From Lumbricus terrestris (lineage: Eukaryota; Annelida; Clitellata; Crassiclitellata; Lumbricidae): a stretch of 64,000 nt of DNA. Both the position numbers and the translations under genes were made by a program. Location: NCBI GenBank assembly GCA_949752735.1, contig OX457043.1:39559357-39623356 (forward strand). Direction: 5' to 3'. The notes beneath the pieces are model-generated. The model ran no database searches. It had not been told where the DNA came from and saw only the letters and a program-made list of their open reading frames with translations. Shown piece by piece: positions 1-11,583 of the stretch. Position 1 is the first letter of the stretch, and each line of letters opens with the position of its first letter.

Positions 1-185
1 GGATAAATTTCATCTTTAGTCGCCGGAAAATCTGATGACCTTTTTTGTCGTTTGTCCGATTCTCACGGAAAATATAGCCTACCATTTTATCCGCCAAAAA
101 AGTTGACGACCTTTCTTTTAATCGTTTGTCCAATTCTCACAGAAAACATACCTTTTTATCCGCCAAAAAAGTTGACGACCAGTGA
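1..185. repeat. Fragment of a MITE-like interspersed repeat
   Basis: Two imperfect copies of a module ending in 'ATCCGCCAAAAAAGTTGACGACC' style sequence (about 85-107 and 158-180) lie in tandem. The same vocabulary (GTCGTCAACTTTTTTGGC, CATCCGCCAAAA) recurs inside hAT-type MITEs at 52497-52846 and 55275-55483, so this is probably the inside of a related element cut by the window edge. No gene is supported here. Confidence 0.4.
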
Positions 186-237
186 GACTGAGAAATTTAC
201 ATTAAGAAACCTCTATAAAAAATACTTATGTATTTTC

Positions 238-900
238 TTAACCCTCGAGTGCCCAAGAGGGGGGTCCGACCGGACCCCATACTCGATTTTTTCGGATAAC
301 TTTTTAACGGCTATAGATATGCCAAAATGCTTTTAGGTATTCCTAGAGCAACCTTTTGGGCATCGAATGGTATATTTTGCGTGAGTATTGTCCAACCCTG
401 TACCCCACAACCACATCGTATACTAAGGGTACTGCAAGATTTGCTGCTATTCCTTTGGTAAATGACGCAAGCAAGCATTATACTGTGTATCATGAGATTT
501 TTACACTATTATTTTGCACCAGGTGGTGCTATTGTGATATAAGATACATCAGTCGACTGAAAATTCATTTTGGATTACATAGAACTAAATTCTGTTATGA
601 TATTCCAATCCCTTCTCAAGATTTTAGCATGAAAACGATAGACTTCCTTCGGTAAATGACGCAAGCAAGCATAAAATGTGTATCAAGAGATTTTACACTA
701 TTATTTTACACCAGGTGGTGTTATTGTGGTATAAGATACATCAATCGATTGCAAATTCATCTGGGAATACATAGAACTTAATTCTGTAACGATATTCCAA
801 TCCCTTCTCAAGATATTACCATAAAAACGCTGGGGTCCGCGCGGACCCCCCCCCTTGGGCCTTCGTGTACCAAAAAATACATTGGGCACTCGAGTGTTAA
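238..900. mobile_element. piggyBac-like non-autonomous element (TTAA-flanked)
   Basis: TTAA occurs at 238-241 and 897-900. Immediately inside are inverted termini, CCCTCGAGTGCCCAA on the left and, read inward from the right, CACTCGAGTGCCCAA. Each end carries a subterminal palindrome of GGTCCGnnCGGACC type (about 260-277 and 832-848). The interior is a direct tandem pair of about 194 bp (449-642 and 643-833). TTAA target duplication with C-rich ends is characteristic of piggyBac transposons. No transposase ORF is present, so it would need to be mobilised in trans. The short ORFs here are not believable genes. Confidence 0.7.
449..833. repeat. Two-copy tandem repeat inside the piggyBac-like element
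   Basis: The motif GGTAAATGACGCAAGCAAGC occurs at about 457 and 651, and about 190 bp of following sequence matches with scattered substitutions. Divergence between the copies shows the duplication is not recent. Confidence 0.8.
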
Positions 901-1740
901 TTTCCTGCATTGCATTTTTCAACCTCTTGCTAAAAGAATTTAACCGTGACCATCGAGTTTTGTAACTCCTGGAGAAATGTCAGCGCGTGTCCCGTGGATG
1001 AGGCCACTGTGCATGCACAGACTATGTATGCCACATCGATTGAATTATACTGTAGGTTGTTATGTGACAAAACTGTTTGCTTAATTATAAATAATGAAAT
1101 CAAAGACTTTGTGTCTTTACACGGTGGATAATAATAATGGATGTAGGCCTATATATGATGCAAAGTGACCGAGTCTTCTGTCTCGGGACCCAATTCATCA
1201 TGAAAATCATCTGCAAATTTAAACCGAAGCATATCAGCACTTCACACCATTGACTGGCATATATCATTATGTAAGCCAACTTGTGATAAAGGATATATAT
1301 AGGCCTACTTATCTATTATGGATGTGAATATATGCATATATATATATATATATTCTAAATTGAGCGTATAATATAGTAGGCGGTTGTGTAACGTAGATTG
1401 CCGAGTCGGTTCGATGTCGATGTTGCCAGCCACCAAGGCCGTTGTCCACGACATGAAGAATATATCGGCCGTGAATTGCATGCACTTCATGCATGGAAGC
1501 CATCCATGCAAAGAGGTCCTTAGCTTAGACTGAAGTAGATGAGCAGCAGAGGTTAATGTCGTTTATCATTGCAAGTCACCATCACTTGACAGTAAGGAGT
1601 TCAATAGCATTCTGCTTGTCTGCATGCTGACCCCATTCTCAATTCCTATTAAGAACAATGACTATTATAATTATATTATGTAGGCCTATGACAGAAAAGT
1701 CGACCAGTTCGCGGCTTTGCAGGTGCATGCATGGGTGCAC
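901..1740. other. Intergenic, no gene seen
   Basis: AT-rich sequence with a TA run near 1337-1352 and several TAGGCCTA-type octamers. ORFs are short and without recognisable domains. Confidence 0.5.
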
Positions 1741-1940
1741 NNNNNNNNNNNNNNNNNNNNNNNNNNNNNNNNNNNNNNNNNNNNNNNNNNNNNNNNNNNN
1801 NNNNNNNNNNNNNNNNNNNNNNNNNNNNNNNNNNNNNNNNNNNNNNNNNNNNNNNNNNNNNNNNNNNNNNNNNNNNNNNNNNNNNNNNNNNNNNNNNNNN
1901 NNNNNNNNNNNNNNNNNNNNNNNNNNNNNNNNNNNNNNNN
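1741..1940. other. Assembly gap (200 Ns)
   Basis: Exactly 200 N characters, the usual size of a scaffolding placeholder, so true length is unknown. ORFs that run across it are meaningless. Confidence 0.99.
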
Positions 1941-2865
1941 ATATATAGTGCAGTGTTCTGCGTCTTCGTCTTCGTCGTGCACTTCACTATTTATCACGGA
2001 GTTTAATTGTAGCGACTGCATAAACATAGGCATATATAGGTTTATACAAGGACTTCTATAGCTTTGCAATGCATACCTTAGATGTCTATGGTATATATAA
2101 TAATATTATACTCAAGCATCAAACGTCAACAGACTCAACAGTCGTTGATTGATTATGTTTCTTGCATGGGATCACTGGATCAGATGACCGAATATAATCA
2201 TTTATCTTGTTATACGTTGTGGTGCACAGCCTTCACCTGACCACATGCATTCTACACTGTACTGCCCTCTACAAGGCCCTCATAGTCCCTCATCGGTATA
2301 CCATGGCTGCAGCCCCCTCTCCTCATCTCGTCTTCCCTCGGCGTCGTCCTCTGTGTTCCCCTCTCTCCACCGAAGGCGGCGGCGGCGGCGGCGTTGTCCT
2401 TGGTGCTTCTTCCCTCATGCATCTACATGTATTATAGCGGGCTGCGTTTTAGACTGTTCAGGTGCGGCAATACCAGCTGCATGGTCTCGCTCCAGATTAC
2501 CTATAGGCTATCATGGTAGAGCATTGTTGTATTGTCCCTGCGCTCTGCATGGAAGGATGGGGGCTCTTGGTTACATTTGCATGAACTGCAACTCTAATCA
2601 TTGTGCAGAAGCGAGTCTTTTCTTTAGTGGACATGCATGCAGTGGCATTGTATGCATGGTTCCCACAGGAGCTGCGCCTACGTCCCTGAACTCTAATTGA
2701 AGCAATATTCATTCATTTAAAAACCTAACGTATGACTATATACATGTATATATATATTATATATATATATAATTATATACATATGAACTCTGTTTCTGTA
2801 TATAGGCCTACTATGTACTTGCAAAATACCTAGACTGGAATGCCATCATTATGGAGCATATATAG

Positions 2866-2926
<61 letters not shown>

Positions 2927-3083
2927 TATATGCATCGTCCGCTTGTAATTTGTCCTTCGTTATGCATGGAATGCATTACATTGCACGTGTAACTTACTCT
3001 ACGTCTCCTAAATAGAAGATACTATACATATTTTTAAATTTTATATATAATTATATATAAATGACTATTGATTGTCGCCTATT

Positions 3084-3124
<41 letters not shown>

Positions 3125-3880
3125 AATGACTATTGATTGTCGCCTATAGGCGTCGTCTCCAAGGACACGCCGTTCTGCAGGTGGCCATATAATATAGGAT
3201 ATATACACATTTCTGCTCCATGCATTGTATTATAATACAACATTTACCGTCTGCATCGTTCATGTTAAGACATGCACAGATCTATTCTATATAATTCTAT
3301 ATATACTATATATACTAGAGGGAGGTTCTTTGATGCAGCTCATCGTATATAGCGCGTGTGTATACCTTTTCGAGTGCAACAGACTGTTTCGTCCTTGAAG
3401 TCCTTCGACGAATTAACTTATCTCATGCAAATGTAGACATAGAAGACCAAGCGTCGTCGGCTTAATATATATATATACATGTAATTATATATATATAATC
3501 ACGATGCATGCCTATTATATATACGCAGAGAGTGGCAGATATTCAGAGCAGCGAATAACATAAATACCTTGAAGCAACATTCACTTCTAAAAGTATATAT
3601 CGCCTTTATTCCAAAATGCACCACAGAATACATTATAAGCAGAATTTTCATCCTGTCCGTATACAGTTTCCACTGAGCCTTCGTGAGCATAATGCGAACT
3701 CGTTTTCGTGATCAAAATGTGATTAGCCCACTGCGCAACCTGCAATTAACCTACACAGCTAATTATTATACTTGGACATGCATGGTAAAAAAAATCGCCA
3801 TATCGATATAACGGTGACTACAGTATTTATAGCTGAAGTGGATACCAAACTTGTGATAGGACGTTGGTGCGCGTGTACAA
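1941..3880. other. Intergenic AT-rich DNA with TA microsatellites
   Basis: Holds long TA runs at about 2869-2932 and 3086-3121, a (GGC) run at about 2375-2393, and a duplicated phrase 'ATGACTATTGATTGTCGCC' at about 3061 and 3125 flanking the second TA run. No gene or RNA is recognised. Confidence 0.5.
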
Positions 3881-3977
3881 TGTACATACATACATACATG
3901 CATGCATGCATGCATGCATGCATGCATGCATGCATACATACATACATACATACATACATACATACATACATACATAC
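3880..3977. repeat. CATA/CATG microsatellite at the outer end of an inverted-repeat element
   Basis: Tetranucleotide array: TACA units, then CATG units, then CATA units. It abuts the left arm (3978-4138) of an inverted repeat whose partner at 14398-14547 also abuts an ACAT array. Confidence 0.95.
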
Positions 3978-4138
3978 TAGTGTGGTTCACAGATACATGG
4001 TAAAAAATAAAGTTCAAGCCAGAAACCAAGACAACCTCTCAGTTTGTTAGACCTGTCAATAGTATGATTGAGACAAAATTTCAGCTTCCTATTCCTTCTG
4101 GAAGACGGTGCTCAACGACTGTGTTACTTTGCATGGAC

Positions 4139-4493
4139 CAATGTATAGACGTTGACTGTACAAAATAATGTGTTGAGCATACATTCCTATACAATCGTAT
4201 TTTATATCAATATAAATCAAATATTGCTGTAATATGACAATATGTGTGATACTTAAGCAATTGGTCAGCATTAAATGTAAAATTTCAGTTGGTTTGAAAA
4301 ATTGGAAATGTTCAAAATTGTAAAAAAAACATCGTTTAGTCCATGAATGTCGATAGTTCTCGTTTTCTTACTCCAACATCCGATAAGGTCTTTATAATCC
4401 AGAAGGCTAAGCAGGAGGCACTGTGTCAACAGCAGATTTCGTTATTGATTGAGTGGGGACAGCTTTCCTACTTCCCTCGACCACTTGGCTTTC
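4139..4493. other. Interior of the older element, left of the Polinton
   Basis: AT-rich non-coding sequence between the left arm of the older element and the Polinton end. No ORF of note. The last six bases (GCTTTC, 4488-4493) are the left target-site duplication of the Polinton. Confidence 0.5.
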
Positions 4494-5735
4494 AGTAGTG
4501 AAGGAGTACGTCTTCTAGGACAATGGAGGGATTATCGTTAATCCCAGGCCCCGCCCCCTTGGCTGCTAGGCTATTAGGCCCCGCCCCCTTGGCTGCCGGG
4601 CTATTAGGCCACGCCCCCAAGGCTGCTAGGCTATTACGTAACCTGCCGGGCTATGGGCTATTGTGCTAATCCGCTGGGCTATGGGCTATGGGCTATGGGC
4701 TATTGTGCTAAGCCGCTGGGCTATGGGCTATGGGCTATTATGCTAAGCCGCTGGCCTATGGGCTCTTACGTAATCCGCCGGGCTATGGGCTAGTAGGCTA
4801 ATTCACCCGCCCGTCCGCCAGCCCGCCGCGCTAATCCGCCCGCCGCGCTACAGCCGGGCTATTATGCTAATCCGCTGGGCTATAGGCTATGGGCTAGTAG
4901 GCTAAGCCACCCGCCCGTCGCGCTAATCCGCCCACCGCGCTACAGCCGCGCTATTGTGCTAATCCGCTGAGCCATTACGTAATCCGCCGGCTATTATGCT
5001 AATCTGTCAGCCGCCATAATCCGCCGACCAATCAGCGCTAAGCAGTGTCCCAACCTCCTGTCAATCAAACGAAAAACCTCGGAAAGCTGCTGTCAATCAA
5101 ACGAGAAACCTCGGAAAGCTGTGGCCAATCAGCGCTAAGCATTGACCCATCACAGCCGTTTATTGCCTCAAGCCATAAATATCTCCTTTGATCTATAAAG
5201 TCCAACGGCTTCCTTTGATCTAAATCTTTAATGACTTCTTTTATGACCAACACCCTTCTTTAATGGCTTCTTTGAAGTCCAACGGCCGCCTTTAATGATC
5301 TTACTAATGACTTTTTAATGACCTGTCGTCGTCACCAACGAAGACCTATGATGTCCAACGGCCGCCTTTAATGATCTTACTAATGACTTTTTAATGACCT
5401 GTCGTCGTCACCAACGAAGACCTTTGATGTCCAACGGAAGCCTTTAATGATCTTACTAATGACTTTTTAATGACCTGTCGTCGTCACCAACGAAGACCTT
5501 TGATGTCCAACGGAAGCCTTTAATGATCTTACTAATGACTTTTTAATGACCTGTCGTCGTCACCAACGAAGACCTTTGAAGTCCAACGGTTTCCGTTTAT
5601 GATCTTACTAATGACTTTTTAATGACCTGCGTGAGCCTCTAATGAATTCCTTTGAAGTCCAACGGTTTCCTTTGATGATCTTACTAATGACTTTTTAATG
5701 ACCTGCGTGTGCCTCTAATGAATTCCTTTGATGTG
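4494..5735. repeat. Polinton left terminal inverted repeat
   Basis: Mirrors 11584-12864. In order inward: a unique end of about 50 bp; a GC-rich zone (about 4544-5040) of GGGCTAT and AATCCGC(C/T)GGGCTAT-type short repeats with TTACGTAA palindromes; two CCAATCAGCGCTAAGC boxes (about 5028 and 5124) around a duplicated 'GTCAATCAAACGA' phrase; an AT-rich TATA-like stretch (CATAAATA near 5174); then an array of 76-bp units starting at 5277. A roughly 40-bp segment near 5230-5265 has no counterpart in the right arm. Confidence 0.9.
5277..5735. repeat. 76-bp tandem array in the left TIR
   Basis: Units begin GTCCAACGG at 5277, 5353 and 5429, spaced exactly 76 bp, and continue with slightly shorter variants to about 5735. 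Each unit holds TAATGATCTTACTAATGAC and TTTTTAATGACC, and the first units hold GTCGTCGTCACCAACGAAG. Confidence 0.9.
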
Positions 5736-6173
5736 CAACGGCCACCTTAATGTCTTTATGACTTCTTTTATGATCAATGGACTTCTTTGATGATGGTGAG
5801 CGAGAATCTTATTACCCAGCATCCAATAGGCATGTGATAATCTTGTTAGTGTATATAGCAATTTAAATAAGTATGAAAGAACGAACACAGTAGAGTTTAA
5901 ATTTTTTTTCAACACAAATCTTTTGTAATTAATATGCACGAGTATGCAACAACTTTACAGCGTTCAACATTTATACTAGAGTTCGAATATTTACAACACA
6001 TCAAAAGTCCAGTTCAATACGATTGCACAACGGCTTGTCCTTTTATTTTACATAATTACAGCGTTCGTTGTGTTTTTCGCAGAGTCCAAGTCAAAAAAAA
6101 AATCTACAGTGTTCGACAATTTTCGCATAGGACAATTAATCAAACTACAGATTTCAACAATTTCCATATATCT
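5736..6173. other. Polinton 3' region after the polymerase gene
   Basis: AT-rich non-coding sequence between the left TIR and the stop codon of the polymerase gene. It holds repeated ACAGCGTTC/ACAGTGTTCG phrases (about 5957, 6059 and 6107) but no ORF with recognisable content. Confidence 0.5.
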
Positions 6174-9100
6174 TTATGCAATATTTATACCAGATGGAAT
6201 ATTTACATGGCCATATGCAAGAGAGTCAGACGAATTTAGCAAGTAACGCTTATCGTCGTAAGGGGAAAGTGCCGCTTTGCATAGTTCAGCAGTATGTAGT
6301 TCATGCTTTCTGCTCTGTATAACACGAAATTTGGAAGATGTTACCTTCTCTTCAAGAATACAATTTCTGTAGTCAGCATGCCGAATACACTTCTTCACGA
6401 AACCTCTCTTAATTCCCTTAGCGGTCTTCTTTTCCTTATCGTTAGGTAAGAGTAAACTGTACATTTTCGAGCGGAGGCCACAAAACTCCAAGACTGCTTC
6501 GCCGTTACACTCATCTTTAAACTTGCCTATGACTTTGGCATTGCTGCGGCTGTGCAAAAAGTGCCCACAGGGGTAATCGGACGTATCATATTCATCAATG
6601 TTAAGCTGCATGTCAGTATATACATCAGGTGTGAAAATATGGTAACAAAGGCTGTCTGTGTCGGTGAAAAGGAGTTTGCAAGCGTTTCCGTAAAGTGGTA
6701 TTATATGCTGGTAGTGGAATTCGTACATTTTCAGTTTAGATATGTCCAAAATACACATTCCAGCATAGAGGGGCTTGTTCAGATAGCCTAGACGTTGGAC
6801 GTTGTCAATTTCACGACTGTTAAATCTTCGTTTATTATGGTATACGACTCGAAAGTCGGGCGGGCCACGAATCGCTTGGCTCGTTTCGCAGTCATGACCA
6901 GCTTCACATCAATATGTTTCCTGTTGTTCTGCATGGTCTTACCATAGATTGAGTTGTTCATCAACTTATAAAGATCCTTTTCAAACGAAGATTTAGCAAC
7001 TTGTCGTTTGGATGTGTTGAAGTCGATATATTTCTTCAACCACCGACTTTGTCGAAACTCGAGAATTTTGTGAATGTTAACCAATTTCAGCCCCATTTTG
7101 ATGTAGAACTGGAGATTGCGGTAGTGAACGACGTATCGAGTCTTTGTCATGAGATTGGGAACCAACTTTTCGACCCCAGCGCCAATTTTAGCCGAAATTT
7201 TCTGAGAAACGGACTTTGCGTAAGGGGATATCATGTCCGGTCGTATGTGCAGTCTTTCAGGCGCAAGGGGATAGTCGTTGTGGTCGTCGTGGAGATGGGG
7301 CGGATACTCCAAATCCACATCCAACAAATACCCCAAGTCATCGTCAGGCGATTTAGAGTCCAAGTCGAAATTGTCAATTTCCTTGTCGCCTAAGAATCTG
7401 AATTTGCCGGTCGGGAGAGGCTCGGACATTGCGTATCCGTACAAGTTATTGCAGTCCAAGTACATAATGTAGCTGTTTGGAGCGGTAGGGTCGTATCCTT
7501 GGGCGAGATACGGGTTGTTAGCCTTTGCGTATCGATTGGAAATCATCGACACGCCACCTCTCATGCCTCGCTCTACAAAAAGATAAATGTCTGGGTCGGT
7601 GATGAGCTCCAGATTCACCTTTGTCATACGCAAACAAGCGTCAAAGCTCAGTCCGGGGCTGCTGTAGTAGTGGAGTGCGTCGAGTCCATAAAATTCCAAC
7701 GACATGCTTCGAAACGATTCGAATACGTCGGCCAGTAAAATAACGTCAGTCTGTAAATACAGGTCGTGATAGTCTCGCATGCAAGTCATATTAAAAGTCT
7801 GCCAAATTTTCTGTGCGTAGTCGTAGTCGTCTTGGGAAATGTCTTCTTCGGTCAGTTTACTGTAAAAGCAGCCTTTGGGTGGCAGAGTCCTTTCGGTCAT
7901 TCTGCAGGCCGATGTCATGTATTCGTAAGGAAATACCCCCTTACGCAAAAGCAATTTGAACTCGTTCGGAAAAAACCGACGCAAATGCAAGAATTTGGAA
8001 TCGTCTTCTTTAGACAGATTCTTCACCAACACATCCAAACTGCAGTTTAGAAATTGTAACGAGTCCAAAAATCTGATGTTGTTCACTTCGAAAGAAAGAT
8101 ATTTTTCCATATTTGTGGCTATTACGTTAATTTCTTGCGTTGCAAATTCCTTTGTCATGTGTTTGAGTATGAGGTGGGAGTCATAGCCTTTGAGGTTGTG
8201 GAAGACGACGGGAAGAAAATAGTTGGGTGTCTTCTGTTTCTTGGATTTTGTCGGCTTACGAAATTTCATTTTTAGGTTACAAGGCGAGCAAAGAGCAGAA
8301 ATAAAGTTGCCAGTCATGTGACAGTGGTGTCGAACTTTATTGTTTGGCGTGAAAGCTGCAGTGCAAGAGGGACAGGCGGTGCAAGAATCAAAGTCTAGTT
8401 TCTGCTGGTGTGACAGAGGTTTCATCGGCGTGTTCGTAGCAAGTATTTTATTAAATCGGGTCTGCTCAGATTTTACATGAGCAAAGAAGTTGCTCATAAC
8501 GTCAGGACCCGAGTAGACGCACGGTTTGTTATCATTCAAGTGAGGAAAAGATGACACAGTCAGGCAGCAAAATCCGCTTGGAGTATGCGTATCGAGAAGT
8601 TTAGTTGAGTTGTCACTTGCAGCATTTTCGTTTGGAACCAGATAACTTTCAAAGTCAGCATACAGAACGTACGGGACAGGCATCTCGTGTTGAGTATTTG
8701 AGAATTTTAGATTGCAAGTTTCACGTGTTGGATAACGCACAGACTGAAGGCCGTGCTTGCCACATTCGTCCATGTGCGCATGTTTGCCTGCGGCGGTGGT
8801 GAAGCAATAGAGGCAATAGGGACAAGGAAAGCTTCGATTTCCAGTAGAATTACGAGACGATAAAAGAGCGGACAGGTTACGCACTACAATATAGTGTCGC
8901 TTCTCACCATCGTCAAGCAAAAGAAGGTTAGCAATATGTTTCCTACCCCTGTGAGCACTTGCGTATAGAGGGGTAAAGGTTTTGTCGTCTGGGTTAAAGT
9001 ACATGACATTTATGGCGTAATCGGCATTCAGCGATTCGAAGAGCGGAATCTGCTCAATTGTCATTGGAAACTTAATACCAACGGTTTCAAGCTCATCCAC

Positions 9101-11583
9101 ATAAGGTTTGTAGTGGTTGACTCGTTCGCCATGAACGGCTTGGAAATGTGAAATTGAAAGCAACGAGTATAGAAAACACTGGTCATCATCGTTTTGTATA
9201 TTCAGAGTTGCGTGTTTCCTAGCCAGATATTGTGGAGTGGGTATGTAAGTGGAGCCGCCTACAGAGTCGTATACAGCATTGCACAATTTAAAATCCACCA
9301 CACCGTTCACTACCCACCCAGAGCTTTGCGTTGTAAAAGTGTCTACCAGTTGGTCGATTCTTTCGACGGCCTCTTGTAGTTGCTCAGGTATTTGACTCGG
9401 CTGCAGAAGAGTAGATGGAACCGACTTGAAGTATCCGATCGTTTGCGCTTCTCCGTCTGGGGTTGGTCGTTTGAAATCGACATCAACAGTCACGTACCAT
9501 TTCACCGGCCTAAATTAATATTGACCAAGGTCGTTATTTTTCTGAATATAACACACACACTTAGAATATGGTTCGAAATTTCTAAGTATTCTTTGAATAG
9601 AATTCGAACAAATGCAAATGCATGGGAGACTAAATTTCCAAGAATTTGGCTAAGTCCGAATATAACAGATAGAATTTGGTTAAGTTTGCGAAAATTAAGT
9701 TTGCAAATCTTGATCCAAATGCAAGTGAATATTCTAACAGAAATTTTCTAAGTACAAAAAAAATCTACGTCCAGCATTTTTAGCGAACATTTTCCAAGTG
9801 CATGCAGCAATTTAGAGTGCAAGATTTTTCTAAGTTGCACAATTTGTCTGTAGTACAAACTCACCCTTCGTCTCTGAGTGTGTCCTCCAACGTGCTGGCC
9901 AATCGCGGCGCTTCTTCCTGCAGCATGGCGTGGACGTCGGTTGTTTGAACAGTTGGAAAGGATATGTCGACGAACGTATTCTGCGTGGAAGTGCGGATGG
10001 AGGGGTTGCTCTGCTTTTTGAAGCATGTGACACAGATATCCTGTCCAGCTCTGAAGAATCGTGAAGCTCGTCGTGTCTTACATAGAATACACGCTTTCTG
10101 CAGAATGCAGGTTTGACAGAGGCCTTTCGTCAGATTGAACGCCTTGTAATTCTGACACGACTCGCATCGACCTAAAGATAAACAAACATTAGAGTTCGCC
10201 AAGTTTCATATAGTAGCAGATATAGGTAAGCTTAAAGATTGTAAAAGATGCATAGAGTACAGTGTGTATGTGCGTGTGTAAGATACATAGGAAGATTGTA
10301 AAAGCCTACAAACATAGAGTATGATGTGTGTGTGCAAAACACATGGAAGGCGCACCAATTGTAAAAATATACATACTTGACTCGGTAGACTCTGCCGAAG
10401 AAGGTCCTGCACGAGATTCTGCCGCCGAAGCTGCGTCTGCACGCCGCCCTGTCGCCGCCGAAGTCGGTCCTGTCCGTGGTTCTGCCGCCGCTGCCGAGAC
10501 CGACCCTGTGCGGTGTTCGTCACCGTCAAGATCTGCAAAAGAGAAAATCACTAAGTACATAAAAGTTTGCATTGGAAGACTACACACGAATTGGTGCTGC
10601 TATAGGGTTATGATACTACTTTGTAAATGCTGCTCCGTAAAAGAGATATGAAAGTCCTGTATGCTAAAGAATTATAGCAATTCGTTTCGTGCTCAGCAAA
10701 TGAGCAATACATATTTGAGAGAGCATCTTAGGCACGATAAAAATTGACAAGATGAGCAGCTTAGGAGATTGTAACGCAAAGGCAAAGTCTTCAAAGTTAT
10801 AATATTTTAGAGAATGTTTGTTGAGTTCCAAGGTTGTAAAATGGCTCGTGACGCTAAAAATGTCTGTTGAAATAAATTGATACAGAATCACTAACTTGAA
10901 CGCTTGGCATCTCGAATGATAATCGAAACGACCTCTCTGCGTTTCCGCTCTGCAATAGAATTTTAGAATGCTGTAAAATATTTTGGCGGATTTCTTTTAC
11001 AGTATAAATTATGGCAGAATATATTTCGGAAGAAGCATAATGTAAAAATATGTGGCATAAAGATATACCATTTGGTGAAATGCTATTTGACTAGATAGCG
11101 AAAATTCGTAAACATTCGTCGTTTATTGAAGAGGTAAATAAAATTAATATAATAATGCGTACTCAGCTCTTGCAGTCTTGCCATAATTCTCGCCTCCTCC
11201 TTTTTGAGATCCTCGCTTTCTGCACGAAGTTTAGATTCTAAGAGAAAGAAATAACAGCAGTGCATAAGTTTAAAGTGACAAATACAATAATATGTGCGCA
11301 AAGAAATTTAAGTTGTATAGCTTGTACAAGATAGGAAATCTAAGTCAAATACAGAAATTCCCAATTCCGTGGATTCAGTAAAATAATTTTCAGTATTATA
11401 CTCACGAGAACTCATGCTGTAGTTGTAGTAAGCGTCTGACTCTGCGTAAATCTGTAGAACGAACTGCTGAACGCGGGTGTATAAGATGAAGAAGTCGTCT
11501 GTTGAACTCGGAAAATCGTCTGTGTTTAACCGCTGCCGATCGTCGGATTTTATAGGACGCTGGGGTGGGGCGCTATTATACAT
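6174..11583 (-). CDS. Protein-primed DNA polymerase B (Polinton pPolB), multi-exon, one frameshift
   Basis: Replicative polymerase of the Polinton, expected to copy the element from a protein primer at its TIR ends. Predicted exons on the - strand: 11583-11406, 11237-11163, 10949-10896, 10532-10377, 10171-9865 and 9509-6174. Every intron has GT..AG ends and the reading frame is kept across all five junctions. The fifth exon has four CxxC pairs (CESC, CQTC, CILC, CVTC), suggesting zinc binding. The last exon has, in order: a C2H2-like finger (about 8745-8815); exonuclease motif I DFE (near 8655); an endonuclease VII-like Cys/His region (about 8280-8400); exonuclease motif II with YDS (near 8187); exonuclease motif III YLQTD (near 7760); polymerase motif A DCNNLYG (near 7447); motif B KLMNNSIYG (near 6952); and motif C DTD (near 6659). 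An in-frame TAG near 6788 and a frame change separate motif B from motif C, so this copy is broken unless the base calls are wrong. ATG 11583 is the first in-frame start and abuts the right TIR. Confidence 0.9.
6786..6792 (-). other. Frame break in the Polinton polymerase
   Basis: The frame that carries motif B stops at a TAG here, and the frame that carries motif C opens a few codons upstream of 6758. The gap is far too short for an intron. It is either a small indel that inactivated the copy or a sequencing error. Confidence 0.8.

Noticed and set aside
1658..2069. ORFs spanning the N gap
   Set aside because: Most of their length is unknown sequence, so coding cannot be judged.
3880..3977. 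CRISPR-like regular array
   Set aside because: Simple tetranucleotide repeat without spacers, and the DNA is eukaryotic.
5065..5253. 62-codon ORF present in both Polinton TIRs (also 12108-12293)
   Set aside because: It is the mirror of the same TIR sequence, covers promoter-like and repeat sequence, and has no domain; duplication explains its conservation.
7001..9751. Several + strand ORFs opposite the polymerase gene
   Set aside because: They are shadows of the long - strand polymerase exon.
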